NCBI GenBank assembly: GCA_951812725.1
Contig: OX638330.1
Location: 2,852,001-2,916,000 of the forward strand
Direction of reading: 5' to 3'
DNA from: an uncultured Caldilineaceae bacterium
GTDB lineage: Bacteria > Chloroflexota > Anaerolineae > Caldilineales > Caldilineaceae
DNA length: 64,000 nucleotides
Position 1 is the first letter of the stretch; each line of letters begins with the position of its first letter. The translations under genes and the position numbers were made by a program. Below, one piece after another: positions 1 to 8,583 of this stretch. The notes beneath the pieces were generated by a model. The model did no database searches. It had not been told where the DNA came from and saw only the letters and a program-made list of their open reading frames with translations.

Positions 1-1452
1 ATCCGAAAGGGCCATTATCTCATCCAATTCATTGCTGACCAACAGTACTGCGACGCCCTCGTCGCGTTTGGCGACGATCTGGCTGTGGATAAATTCGATC
101 GAGCCGACGTCGATTCCGCGCGTCGGCTGCGCGGCGACCAATAGGCTGATAGGGCGGCCGAATTCGCGGGCGACGACCATCTTCTGCTGGTTGCCGCCGG
201 AGAGGCTGGCGCCGGAGGTATTGACGGACGGGGTGCGCACGTCGAAGCGGGCTACAAGCTCTTCGGCATGCTGGGCGATTTCCGCTTGATTCATGATCAG
301 GCCGGAGGAAAAGGGCGGTTTATAGTATGAATTCAAAACGAGGTTGTCGGCAACGGAGTATGCGCCCACCATTCCGTACATGTGCCGGTCTTCGGGCACA
401 TGGCAGATGGCTCCTTCCTCGGTGATGCGGCGGGGCGGGGCATTGGTCATATTGCGGCCGTTGATCAGGACGGAACCGGCGGTTGCTGGGCGCAGACCGG
501 TGATCACTTCTACGAGCTCGGTCTGGCCATTGCCCTGCACGCCGGCAACGCCCACGATTTCGCCGGCACTCACGTCCAGCGAGACGCCGCGGAGGGCGTG
601 CTCTCCGCGATCAGTGAAGGCTTCGATGGCGCGCAGTTCCAGCAGCACATCGCCGGCGCTGGCAGGCTCTTTCTCCACTTCCAGCGTGACCTTACGCCCT
701 ACCATCAGTGTGGCGAGGTTCTCTTGCGAGGCAGTTTTTGGATCGGCCTCGCCCACCATTTCGCCGCGACGAAGGACCGCGATACGGTCGGCGATGCGCA
801 GCACTTCTTTGAGCTTGTGGGTGATGAATATGATCGATTTACCCTGGCTGCGCAGTAGCTCCATGACTGCGAACAGGCCCTCGATCTCCTGCGGCGTCAG
901 CACCGATGTAGGCTCATCGAGTATCAGGATATCGGCATTTCTGTAGAGCGCTTTGAGGATTTCGACGCGCTGCTGTACGCCCACGGGCAGGTCTTCGATG
1001 ATCGCGTTGGGGTCAACTGGCATGTTGTAGCGGTCGGCCAGCTCCTGGATTTGGGCGGCGACGCGCTCGCGATTCAGGAGGCCGCGGTCGACGCTTTCGC
1101 TGCCGAGCATGATATTGTCGACAACGCTCATGACCGGCACAAGCTGGAAGTGCTGGTGGACCATGCCGATGCCCAAATCGATAGCATCGCGGGGGGAGTG
1201 AAATTCCACGACATTGCCATCGACCAGAATCTGGCCTTCGGTGGGCTGGTACAACCCGTAGATGATATTCATCAGGGTTGACTTGCCGGCGCCGTTTTCG
1301 CCGAGGAGAGCGAGGATTTCGCCCTTGTGCAGGGCCAGGTCAATGTCTTTGTTGGCGACGACACCGGGGAAGAGCTTTGTGATACCTTTTGCTTCGAGTT
1401 TCGGGGACTCCGGTTCGTGCCGGTCGTTCGGGGACGGTTGCGACTGGGTCAT
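1..1452 (-). CDS. Nucleoside/simple-sugar ABC importer, dual ATP-binding protein (partial)
   Basis: ATPase of a BMP-type (Bmp/NupOPQ, YufOPQ-like) importer for nucleosides or related sugars; it would energise the two permeases upstream. It holds two ABC domains in one chain: the first has Walker A GENGAGKS at residues 51-58 and Walker B ILILDEP; the second begins near residue 270, has a degenerate P-loop (GVQGNGQT) and the family's LSGGNQQK signature around residue 415. The asymmetry is normal for this family. The ATG (1452-1450) overlaps the permease stop by 4 bp as ATGA, so the two are translationally coupled. The 3' end lies beyond the left edge; 484 residues are visible. Confidence 0.93.
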   Translation of the reverse strand, partial: MTQSQPSPNDRHEPESPKLEAKGITKLFPGVVANKDIDLALHKGEILALLGENGAGKSTLMNIIYGLYQPTEGQILVDGNVVEFHSPRDAIDLGIGMVHQHFQLVPVMSVVDNIMLGSESVDRGLLNRERVAAQIQELADRYNMPVDPNAIIEDLPVGVQQRVEILKALYRNADILILDEPTSVLTPQEIEGLFAVMELLRSQGKSIIFITHKLKEVLRIADRIAVLRRGEMVGEADPKTASQENLATLMVGRKVTLEVEKEPASAGDVLLELRAIEAFTDRGEHALRGVSLDVSAGEIVGVAGVQGNGQTELVEVITGLRPATAGSVLINGRNMTNAPPRRITEEGAICHVPEDRHMYGMVGAYSVADNLVLNSYYKPPFSSGLIMNQAEIAQHAEELVARFDVRTPSVNTSGASLSGGNQQKMVVAREFGRPISLLVAAQPTRGIDVGSIEFIHSQIVAKRDEGVAVLLVSNELDEIMALSD

Positions 1453-2516
1453 TCGCTGCCCTCCGTCTCGTAGACTTTGCCCTCGGCGGCGGGAGGCCGC
1501 ACCCGGCCAACGAGGCCGGAAACGGCGACGATCGTGACAACGTAGGGGAGCATTGAGATAAATTGGCGGGGCACTTGGGTGACGCCGGCCAGAAGCAGCT
1601 CATTCTGCAGGGCCTGGGTATAGCCAAAAAGGGTGGCCGCGCCGAGCGCGCCAAAGGGAGTCCAGTTACCGAAGATCATCGCGGCCAAGGAAATGAAGCC
1701 CCGGCCTGCGGTCATGCCCTCTTGAAACTGGCCGACTGCCTCCAAGACCAGGAAAGCGCCGGCCAGACCTGCCAACATGCCTCCCAACGATGTGTTCACG
1801 TAGCGGTAAAGGTTGACGTTAACGCCGACGGTATCGGCCGCGCGTGGATGTTCTCCGACCGCGCGCGTACGCAGTCCCCAGCGTGTATAGAACAGGCCGA
1901 CGTGTACGACCACCACCAGAATCAGTGCCAGATAGGTAATGGGAGGATTGTCGAAAAGGACCGGACCGACCACGGGAATCTGGGCCAGTCCCGGAATTGG
2001 GATCGAGGAGAACTTGCCTTCGGCGATGGCGTCGCGATTGTACAGATAGGATGTTGCCCCCAGCGCCAGGATAATGATCACGGTACCTGAGATGATCTGG
2101 TCCATGCGGAAGCGGATAGAAAAGAGCGCGTGGATGGCGCCCATCATGCCGCCGATAGCCATGGCCACGACCACACTGAATATGAGGCTGGCGAACAGCG
2201 GCCAGTGGTTGGTGCTGGTCTTGGCGACGAATCCGCCGAAGGCTCCGGCAAGCATCATGCCCTCGATGCCTATGTTGATGATTCCGGATCTTTCGCAGAG
2301 GATTCCGCTGAGCGCGCCCAGCACGAGAGGCACGGTCGCCCGCAAGGTGAAGTTAAGGGCGCTGATTCCGAACAGCACGCGGAGCCAGGTCTGCTCCTTG
2401 AGGGGCGTCATATTGACAATTATCGACATGACGACCAGCGCCAGCGCCACGAGCAAGGCGGTGCCGTAGCGGCTGCGGATGCGCTGGAGCGCGGCAACAG
2501 GAGGCGAATTTTTCAC
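1449..2516 (-). CDS. ABC transporter permease, BMP/nucleoside family (second permease)
   Basis: Inner-membrane permease of 355 residues, NupQ/YufQ-like (BPD_transp_2 family), with about eight to ten hydrophobic segments and the family pattern ERSGIINIGIEGMML near residue 95. It should form a heterodimer with the permease encoded just upstream. The start is GTG at 2516, overlapping the upstream TGA by 4 bp (GTGA); the stop overlaps the ATPase start by 4 bp. The chain of overlaps shows one polycistronic unit. The substrate is inferred from family only: nucleosides are most usual for BMP systems, but other small sugars cannot be excluded. Confidence 0.9.
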   Translation of the reverse strand: MKNSPPVAALQRIRSRYGTALLVALALVVMSIIVNMTPLKEQTWLRVLFGISALNFTLRATVPLVLGALSGILCERSGIINIGIEGMMLAGAFGGFVAKTSTNHWPLFASLIFSVVVAMAIGGMMGAIHALFSIRFRMDQIISGTVIIILALGATSYLYNRDAIAEGKFSSIPIPGLAQIPVVGPVLFDNPPITYLALILVVVVHVGLFYTRWGLRTRAVGEHPRAADTVGVNVNLYRYVNTSLGGMLAGLAGAFLVLEAVGQFQEGMTAGRGFISLAAMIFGNWTPFGALGAATLFGYTQALQNELLLAGVTQVPRQFISMLPYVVTIVAVSGLVGRVRPPAAEGKVYETEGSE

Positions 2517-3649
2517 GAGCCGCCCCAGCTTGTGCTGACTGCGGAAGCCGCCTCTTCCTGCGTTTGCTGGCGCAGGCGGAATATCATGCGGATGATCAGG
2601 GGTGCGGCTACGAAGGCAAGCACGAGAGCCTGAATAATCTGAATGATGTCGGCGGGGACCCCGGACTCGAATTGCATTGTTGCTGCGCCGCCATCGAGCG
2701 CGCCGAACATGAAGGCGGCGAGTAGAACGCCAAAGGGGTGGGTCTGCCCCAACAGAGCCACGGTGATGCCATCAAAGCCGACCGCGCCGCCGAATTCCGG
2801 GGCGAACTTGTGGTTCAGACCCAAGGTTTCGATGCCGCCGGCCAGGCCGGCCAGGCCACCGGCGAGCGCCATCGTCAGGATTATGGTGAAATTGACGCGT
2901 ATGCCGGCGTAACTCGCGGCCCGCATGTTGTGGCCGACGGTACGCATTTCGAAGCCGAGGGGCGTCTTGAAGATCAACCACCAGATGAGAATTGCGGCGG
3001 CGAGGGCGATGAAAATACCGTAGTGGACGCGGTAAGGGGGGCCAAAAAGCCAGGGGATCTGGGCAGAAGCCAGCACGTCCTTCGTCTCGGAAATGGCGCC
3101 GGCGGTCCGATCCCAAAGGGGGCCTGGCGTCTGGCCCTGGGTGCCACCGGCGTAGACGGTCCAGCCGGCGAAGAGGGAGGCGACATAGTTGAGCATGATG
3201 GTAACGATGACTTCATGGGCGCCGGTATAGACTTTGAGAAAACCGGGGATGGCGCCCCAGAGCATGCCGCCGACGATGCCGGCGATGAGAGCCAGAGGCA
3301 GATGGATGAAGGCCGGCAGGCCTTCGAAATTGACGCCCACGGCGACAGCGAACACTGAGCCGATAACGAACTGGCCCGATGCGCCGATGTTGAACAGGCT
3401 GACCTTAAAGGCAAGGGCGACCGAGAGACCGGTCAGGATGAAGGGAACGGTTTTGCGAATCGTCCTGGCCCAGCCTTTGCCATCGCCGAAGGCGCCTTGG
3501 AAGAGGCCACTGTAGGCGGCTAGGGGGTCGTCGCCCGACAGGATCATGACGATCGCACCGGCCAGAAGCGCGGCCAGCAGGGCCAGCGATGGGATGAAGA
3601 GCGCTCGCAGGACTCGTTGCAGGCTGGCTATTGGGAAGGCGGTCGCCAC
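2513..3649 (-). CDS. ABC transporter permease, BMP/nucleoside family (first permease)
   Basis: Inner-membrane permease of 378 residues, NupP/YufP-like. Multiple hydrophobic segments are visible, with the conserved LFNIGASGQFVIG stretch near residue 85 and the EVIVTIMLNYVA motif near residue 145 that is characteristic of this subunit. The GTG start at 3649 follows a GGAGG ribosome-binding site with a 5-base spacer. It is the first permease after the lipoprotein gene, separated from it by 236 bp that contain a stable hairpin. Its stop overlaps the next permease by 4 bp. Confidence 0.9.
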   Translation of the reverse strand: MATAFPIASLQRVLRALFIPSLALLAALLAGAIVMILSGDDPLAAYSGLFQGAFGDGKGWARTIRKTVPFILTGLSVALAFKVSLFNIGASGQFVIGSVFAVAVGVNFEGLPAFIHLPLALIAGIVGGMLWGAIPGFLKVYTGAHEVIVTIMLNYVASLFAGWTVYAGGTQGQTPGPLWDRTAGAISETKDVLASAQIPWLFGPPYRVHYGIFIALAAAILIWWLIFKTPLGFEMRTVGHNMRAASYAGIRVNFTIILTMALAGGLAGLAGGIETLGLNHKFAPEFGGAVGFDGITVALLGQTHPFGVLLAAFMFGALDGGAATMQFESGVPADIIQIIQALVLAFVAAPLIIRMIFRLRQQTQEEAASAVSTSWGGS

Positions 3650-3776
3650 TGCGGTCCTCCGTCTGAAGGCGAAGTTCCAGGTATGGCAGATTTTTCGGGG
3701 TCAGCAATCTGCCGGATGCGGCGGTAAGGGGCACTGCGGGGCCGTCGGGGGCCAGCGTCTGGCACGTCTACAGATG

Positions 3777-3810
3777 AACCGGGAGGCCCCGCTGCAGATG
3801 CCTCCCGGTT
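3777..3810 (-). terminator. Hairpin between lipoprotein and permease genes (attenuator or mRNA stabiliser)
   Basis: A perfect 11-bp inverted repeat (arms 3777-3787 and 3800-3810, AACCGGGAGGC / GCCTCCCGGTT) with a 12-base loop lies between the binding-lipoprotein stop and the first permease. No T-run follows on the minus strand, so it is more likely a partial terminator or a 3'-end protecting hairpin that keeps the binding protein more abundant than the membrane subunits, as is known for many ABC operons. Confidence 0.6.
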
Positions 3811-3885
3811 CAGTGGGATTTTCGCCGATCGCTTTGGGAGCACGTGCGACGGAAATCCAATTTACTGCTTCATTTGCCGGTTATG

Positions 3886-4959
3886 TCAGTTGCCATATCC
3901 GGTGTCGATCGAGCCATCGATAAGGCCGGCTTTGGTCTCCTCAAGCAGATCCTTCAGTTCCTGAGGGATCATCTCGTCGAAGTCATGGAAGGGGGCAAGG
4001 TCGGCTTTGCCGAAATAGTTTCCGCCAGGGAAAGCGCCGTCGTTGGCCATATTTACCAGTTCGACTACTCCGGGCGTGATCAGCTTCATGGCACTGGAGA
4101 CCAGGCAGGGATGGGCGGCGGGCACGGTATTCCACTGGTCGGTATCGACGCCGATGCAGAATACGGTTTCGCCGGCGCCATCAGCGGTGGCAATTTCCTG
4201 TAGGGCGCCATTGCCGGTGATACCGCCAGCGCCGAAGATTACGTCTGCGCCCTGGTCGAGGGCCTGCTTGGCAGTTGCGGCGCCCCATTCGGGGTCGACG
4301 AACGCTTGCGAGATCTCGCCGGGATGGTAGGTTGAGATCACGTTGATGTCGGCGTTCACAGATTTGGCGCCGGCGACGTAGCCTTCATTGAAGGCCACGA
4401 CAGGTGGCACGAGATCGGTGCCCAATACAGCGGCTATAGTACCGGTCTTTGAGAGGCTGCCTGCCAGGACACCGGCCAGATAGCCAGAGTGATCCTCGTT
4501 GAAGATCAGGCCGGCCACGTTGGGAAGTGTCTCGCCCTGGAACTGGTCTATGCCGATGAAGAATACGTCGGGGTTTTCCTTGGCGGCGACATTGGTAGCG
4601 TCTGCAAGAGCGAAGCCGACTGTTAAGATGACATTGTAGCCGGCGTCTACAAACTGTTGGATGTTGTCGGCGTAGTCTTTGGCATCCTGCGTCTCGATGT
4701 ACTTGATGTCATCTTCGGCCAAGCCCAGACCTTCGGCAGAGGCGACAACACCTTCCCAGGCAGACTGGTTGAAGCTGCGGTCGTTCACACGGCCGACGTC
4801 GGTGACCAGGCCAACCTTGAACTCGCCCGCTGCGCCGGAATCGGCAGCACCGTCATCGGTGTCGGCTGCGGGCACTGCTGCCGGCGCGGGGCAGGCTGCG
4901 AGGAGTAGTGCCAGCGTTGTCAGGAAAATTACGAGAGTGGTGATTCGGGATAATTTCAT
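3886..4959 (-). CDS. BMP family ABC transporter substrate-binding lipoprotein
   Basis: Extracytoplasmic binding lipoprotein of 357 residues that captures a nucleoside-like ligand for the adjacent importer. The N-terminus is a lipoprotein signal peptide: MKLSR, a hydrophobic stretch, then LLAAC as lipobox, followed by an A/P/D-rich linker. The mature domain starts FKVGLVTDVGRVNDRSFNQ, the hallmark N-terminus of Bmp/Med proteins, and continues through the DVIFGAGG region typical of the fold. The frame is open up to 5220, but the ATG at 4959 was chosen because it gives the signal peptide and has AAAGGAG seven bases upstream. It is transcribed from the promoter at 5140-5168 with a long leader. 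Confidence 0.93.
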   Translation of the reverse strand: MKLSRITTLVIFLTTLALLLAACPAPAAVPAADTDDGAADSGAAGEFKVGLVTDVGRVNDRSFNQSAWEGVVASAEGLGLAEDDIKYIETQDAKDYADNIQQFVDAGYNVILTVGFALADATNVAAKENPDVFFIGIDQFQGETLPNVAGLIFNEDHSGYLAGVLAGSLSKTGTIAAVLGTDLVPPVVAFNEGYVAGAKSVNADINVISTYHPGEISQAFVDPEWGAATAKQALDQGADVIFGAGGITGNGALQEIATADGAGETVFCIGVDTDQWNTVPAAHPCLVSSAMKLITPGVVELVNMANDGAFPGGNYFGKADLAPFHDFDEMIPQELKDLLEETKAGLIDGSIDTGYGN

Positions 4960-5139
4960 TCGGTTTCTCCTTTGCTGATGTGACAATGGGCTCACCAAGC
5001 TGCATGGGTCGACGGATTCGGAGCTATTGAGCAAGGCGGCTCGACCCGTAAGTCTTTCAAAATAGGACGTGCTGCTGTTGGAGGAAATGCTGGCCAGCAT
5101 ATTTTGTGGCGGCGTTGCGCCTCCAAGTAACTCTGCAGC

Positions 5140-5168
5140 ATTATATGCGGATTCGAGGGCGTTAGCAA
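5140..5168 (-). promoter_or_regulatory. Sigma-70 type promoter of the BMP importer operon
   Basis: Read on the minus strand: -35 TTGCTA (5168-5163), 17-base spacer, perfect -10 TATAAT (5145-5140). Expected transcription start is near 5133, giving a leader of roughly 170 bases before the lipoprotein ATG. Confidence 0.6.
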
Positions 5169-5264
5169 GGCAAGGAACCCGCAACCTGGGTGAATACCGC
5201 GGGTACTGGAGTGCGTGCATCAGAGGGGCCGGGGGTGCGTTCAGACCGGCGTTTTGTGTGTTCT

Positions 5265-5480
5265 AGTAACTACTAAGCCATATACAGTGCCTGTCTTGAC
5301 CAGCCCATTTTCCCGGCCGCCATTCAGGCTATCTGATTGCGTATTCGGTTGGCGGCAGCCACGTTGCTGGAGCGGCACCGCTGGAATGCGCACACACGGT
5401 CGGTGAGCGATGGTTTTGTAGGGGGGCGTTGCGGGGGCGCAGCCCCTGCACAAGGGAGGCCGCTTGCGGCCGACCGCCCA
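5265..5480 (+). repeat. Dispersed extragenic repeat, copy A
   Basis: About 215-bp element beginning AGTAACTACTAAG and ending in a strongly conserved core at 5395-5477. The core starts CGGTCGG and ends CCGACCG (terminal inverted repeat), and contains hairpin 1 (GGGGC-GCA-GCCCC) and hairpin 2 (GGCCGC-TT-GCGGCC). It shares head, middle blocks and core with copies B (20267-20474) and G (43573-43790), and head plus core with the four tandem units at 31568-32427. Non-coding; no transposase nearby. Confidence 0.85.
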
Positions 5481-5643
5481 TATGCAAACCGAGGGGAGAG
5501 CGGAGTGGCGAGATTGTAACAGGTTGGTTGCCCCTTTCGGGTCGGCAGATTGAATGTGGATGGGCGGCTACCATTTGGGGAGGCATTTCACAGTTTCTTC
5601 CTGCGTTGGCGTTGGGAGGCGCACGGGAAGCGGCCTGGGACTG

Positions 5644-5652
5644 TGTTATAAT
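5644..5652 (+). promoter_or_regulatory. Extended -10 promoter for rsfS
   Basis: TGT-TATAAT, a perfect -10 (5647-5652) preceded by a TGn extension, with no good -35 at the proper distance, as is allowed for extended -10 promoters. Expected start near 5659, about 35 bases before the rsfS start. Confidence 0.5.
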
Positions 5653-5693
5653 GATAGACCGGTCCGAAGCCATTTACAGAGAGGGAGGCTCAA

Positions 5694-6047
5694 CTGAACA
5701 GCAACCAACTGGCACGGAAGATCGTTGAGATCATTGAGGAGAAGCAGGCGGCCGACATCGTTTTATTGGATGTGAGTGAGCAGACCAGCATAGCTTCCTA
5801 TTTTGTGCTGGGCAGTGTGAACAACGAACGACAAGCCAATGCGATCCGAGATGACCTGTGGGAGCAGCTGCAGATCGAAGAGAAGATGCGACCGTTGAAT
5901 GTCCATGACCTGCGGCAGGAGGGAGGAGGGTGGCTCCTGGCCGACTACGGCGATGTCATTTTGCACCTATTTACCGAGGAGACACGGCTACATTACGACC
6001 TGGAAGGGCTGTGGAACGATGCCCATGTCGTGTTGAAGATACTTTGA
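5694..6047 (+). CDS. rsfS: Ribosomal silencing factor RsfS (Iojap family)
   Basis: RsfS binds protein L14 of the large ribosomal subunit and blocks subunit joining when nutrients are short. The 117-residue product shows the full family pattern: N-terminal helix LARKIVEIIEEKQAADIVLLDV, then TSIASYFVLGSV, and the C-terminal GGGWLLADYGDVILHLF with LEGLWNDA. The in-frame stop upstream is at 5655-5657 and there is no ATG, GTG or TTG before 5766, which would delete the conserved first helix. The best start is CTG at 5694, five bases after a GAGGGAGG ribosome-binding site. It stands alone, with an extended -10 promoter just upstream. Confidence 0.88.
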   Translation: MNSNQLARKIVEIIEEKQAADIVLLDVSEQTSIASYFVLGSVNNERQANAIRDDLWEQLQIEEKMRPLNVHDLRQEGGGWLLADYGDVILHLFTEETRLHYDLEGLWNDAHVVLKIL

Positions 6048-6107
6048 CCCGCGCGGGGACGAAGCCGCAAGGTTAGAGGCAACCCAAATATTGGATAGGG
6101 GCCACTG

Positions 6108-7124
6108 TCATCCGGCGACGTTTGAACTGTACAAGGCAACGGCTGATGGGGTGTCCATGTGTTCGGTGGCGTCGAACAGATCGGTCGTTTCGCCGGCGCC
6201 GTCATTGACATCAGGGTTCTCTTCGGCTTTGTAGGCGTTTTTCGGCGTAATACCGGCGGCCTGCATTGCATTGACTATCCTGGGGGGCGTTGCAGAGATA
6301 TCTGACCCCAGGAGACTGCCAAAGAAGTTGTCGATTTCGAACATGGCCTCGAAGGGACCGGCCGAAAGATGGACGCCGTTGTTTGCAATGGTCACCTCTT
6401 CGAAACCGTAGCGGGCCGGGTTGGCGTGAAGTTCGCCGCGAATGGAGCCGGCAACTGCTCGTTCGGGGAAGGTATCGCCGATCATCTGGTCACGCAGGAC
6501 GGCCCAGCCGGTGTCCGAGTGCACGAGCATGAGTGCGATTCGGTGGGTGGGTTCGGTGAAGTGGGCCAACTGGGCGGGGTGAAAACCGTTGACGAGAATG
6601 AATTTTTCGTTGGCTGTTTCGTATGCCTGGACGTAGAAGCCGGAACGGATCTTCTCGGCCTTTTGTGTAAACCAAAGCGCGTCGAGGCTGGCCGGTGTGA
6701 AGGATGGATGGTCAGCAAGGAACTCGTGTCCTCCAAACAAGGGGTAGTCGGCAGGGGCGACGTCAAGCGCGTCATAGATGCTGCTGCGGTCAGCCGCGTT
6801 CAGGCCGGAAGATGCGGTCTTGGACAGGACATTTATGGCGCCGTAATGTTGGTCCATGCTTTGCTTGCGTTCAAGGGTCTGGCCGCCGACCAGGACGAGC
6901 CCGTTTACAGAGGCGCCAAATTCTGCCAGTTTTCCCCAAATCAGGTCGATCGAATTGCCCTGACAGGCCCGGTCTTCGACGCCCAGAATCTCCGGTTTGA
7001 TGAACATGAGTAGCTCGTTCTGCCGCTCTGTCTGCCCGATGGCAGGCGGCTGAACAACGGCGATTTCCTCTGTCCGCTGCATAGCTTGTAGCAGCGACTC
7101 TTTCAGTTGTTGCTGACTCTGCAC
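6108..7124 (-). CDS. Nucleoside-diphosphate-kinase-like protein with a large insertion
   Basis: 338 residues, about twice the length of a normal NDP kinase. Pieces of the kinase fold can be followed: LLMFIKPE with the catalytic Lys at 43, a helix ending DQHYGAIN near 91-98 (cf. the xxHYxxH region), then some 90 residues with no NDPK counterpart, then LVHSDTGWAVLRDQMIGDT (Arg 211), AGSIRGE (Arg 229) and NNGVHLSAG with the phospho-acceptor-type His at 252. A 65-residue acidic tail follows. Conservation of Lys, both Arg and His suggests a working phosphotransfer site, but the insertion makes function uncertain. GTG start at 7124, six bases after AAGGGG. Monocistronic. Confidence 0.6.
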   Translation of the reverse strand: MQSQQQLKESLLQAMQRTEEIAVVQPPAIGQTERQNELLMFIKPEILGVEDRACQGNSIDLIWGKLAEFGASVNGLVLVGGQTLERKQSMDQHYGAINVLSKTASSGLNAADRSSIYDALDVAPADYPLFGGHEFLADHPSFTPASLDALWFTQKAEKIRSGFYVQAYETANEKFILVNGFHPAQLAHFTEPTHRIALMLVHSDTGWAVLRDQMIGDTFPERAVAGSIRGELHANPARYGFEEVTIANNGVHLSAGPFEAMFEIDNFFGSLLGSDISATPPRIVNAMQAAGITPKNAYKAEENPDVNDGAGETTDLFDATEHMDTPSAVALYSSNVAG

Positions 7125-7324
7125 AAAACGCCCCTTTCTGCGCCAATAAGATCGAGGAAAGTAATAGCTAAGCGTTGGCTACGTCCAGATAAGGACGAAC
7201 AAGCTCCGTCCCCGTCCGCCCAGTCTTTGCAGCAGGTTACCGCAAAGCTTCCTTTTTTACAAAAAAATCGTGTGATGAGGGTTGGGTTGGAATCTGGTCG
7301 GATTTTAGTGAACTCGGCGTACTG

Positions 7325-8134
7325 CTACGGGGATTTCCTGACAGCGCTTAGAAGGGCTGCATCTTCGGGCGAGACGGAGATGTCGGTCGGGACGGCGAAG
7401 GTGTTTTTGTCGGCGAAGCGGGTGATGGCGTACTCGCCGTCAGGGTCGAGGGCCACAAGGGGAGCCTTTGCCAGGGCATTGTCGTCTTCATCGCCGATAC
7501 GGGCGGATACGACCCAGCCCAGCAGCAGGTCGGGATTGAGCGAGACCAGGTAACGCGCGAGGTGCAGCGCCTCCTCTTCGTGACCACAGTGCCAGGTGGC
7601 TTCGAGCAGGTTGCTCTGGAAGTCGAGCCGGCCGGGTTCTTCTGCGGTCAACTCGGCGTAGATGCGGATTGCCCTTTCCCAGCGGCCGCCCATTCGGTAA
7701 AGGGTTGCGAGCGCCGGACGCGTCAGCATCAGAGGTCGCTTCTGGCGCAGGAGTGTGCGGGACAATCCCTGGCGGATTGGTCGATTGTAGGGCGCGTTTT
7801 CGAGGGCCAGCGTCCAGTATCGTTGGGCCAGGGCCAGTTCGCCATCGGATTCTGAACATCTGGCCAGCACGGCCCAGGCAAGTTCGCTGCCGGGATCGGC
7901 GTGCAGCAGGCGGAGGGCCCAGTCGCGGCCTTCATGCCAGCGGCGCAACAGCCAGATGGCCTGGAGAAGGCGAAAGTAGGAGGCCAGGTGGCGGGGCAGG
8001 CGCTTGAGGACGATGCGAATCAGCGGAAGGGCTTCTTCGGCGCGACTGGCGGCCAGGTGGCTGTCGATAAGGTCGTTCCAGTGGGAGAGTTGCGTTCGTA
8101 TGGCAGGAGGTTGACCAAAGCGGGGTTGCGTCAT
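7325..8134 (-). CDS. Tetratricopeptide-repeat protein
   Basis: 269 residues made largely of helical TPR-like units: EEALPLIRIVLKRLPRHLASY near 33, then units around 70-100, 102-130 (LALAQRYWTLALENAP) and 150-210 (WERAIRIYAELTAEEP, EEALHLARYLVSLNP). No signal peptide or membrane segment, so it is probably cytoplasmic. The last 60 residues are not repeat-like. The ATG overlaps the epimerase stop as ATGA, so it is the last gene of the methylmalonyl-CoA operon and is translationally coupled to it. A scaffold or partner role is inferred; no specific function can be given. Confidence 0.75.
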   Translation of the reverse strand: MTQPRFGQPPAIRTQLSHWNDLIDSHLAASRAEEALPLIRIVLKRLPRHLASYFRLLQAIWLLRRWHEGRDWALRLLHADPGSELAWAVLARCSESDGELALAQRYWTLALENAPYNRPIRQGLSRTLLRQKRPLMLTRPALATLYRMGGRWERAIRIYAELTAEEPGRLDFQSNLLEATWHCGHEEEALHLARYLVSLNPDLLLGWVVSARIGDEDDNALAKAPLVALDPDGEYAITRFADKNTFAVPTDISVSPEDAALLSAVRKSP

Positions 8135-8574
8135 TCGGACCGATGCGCCTCGTCTTTCTGCAGTAGCTCGATCATGACGCCGTTTGCGGCCTGGGGATGA
8201 ACGAAGGCTACGAGACCGTGGATGCCACGCCTAGGGATCTCGTCGATAAGGCGGACGCCGCGGGCGCGCAGGTCTTGCAGGGCTTGTGCGATGTCGGTGA
8301 CGGCAAGGCAGACGTGGTGCGTTCCTTCGCCTCGCCGCGCGAGGAAGCGGGCGGTTCCGCTTTGGTCATCGGTGGGGGACAGGAGCTCAAGAGTGCCGGG
8401 GCCGGCGTCGAGGAAGGCGATTTCGACGCCGTGGGCGGGGGCGTCGAGCCGCTCCAGAAGGCGGAAGCCGAGGATGCCGCAGTAGGTTGCGAGGGCATCG
8501 TCGAGGCTTTGGACGACGATGCCGACGTGGTCGATGTGGGCGTTGGATAGTTGGATGGGGTCTGGGATATTCAC
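8131..8574 (-). CDS. mce: Methylmalonyl-CoA epimerase (VOC/glyoxalase family)
   Basis: Interconverts (2R)- and (2S)-methylmalonyl-CoA, supplying the isomer used by the mutase encoded in the same operon. 147 residues with two vicinal-oxygen-chelate repeats. Typical family signatures are visible: IDHVGIVVQSLDDAL at 14-28 with the metal His, ELLSP near 63, the EGTHHVCLAV segment near 82-91 with the second metal ligand, and the C-terminal VHPQAANGVMIELLQ containing the Glu ligand. GTG start at 8574, 9 bp after the DUF4276 gene. Together with mcm, this supports propionate/odd-chain or 3-hydroxypropionate-type carbon flow. Confidence 0.92.
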   Translation of the reverse strand: MNIPDPIQLSNAHIDHVGIVVQSLDDALATYCGILGFRLLERLDAPAHGVEIAFLDAGPGTLELLSPTDDQSGTARFLARRGEGTHHVCLAVTDIAQALQDLRARGVRLIDEIPRRGIHGLVAFVHPQAANGVMIELLQKDEAHRSE

Positions 8575-8583
8575 TTTCTCTCG

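Larger units (their letters stand above)
4960..5693. other. Intergenic region between divergent BMP operon and rsfS
   Basis: No convincing gene. Going left to right it holds the ribosome-binding site and about 170 bases of untranslated leader of the BMP operon, the minus-strand promoter at 5140-5168, extragenic repeat copy A at 5265-5480, and an extended -10 element for rsfS at 5644-5652. The leader can form a small perfect hairpin (ATGCTGGCCAGCAT, 5086-5099) and a long-range GGGTCGA/TCGACCC pairing, but I do not recognise a known riboswitch class. Confidence 0.6.
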
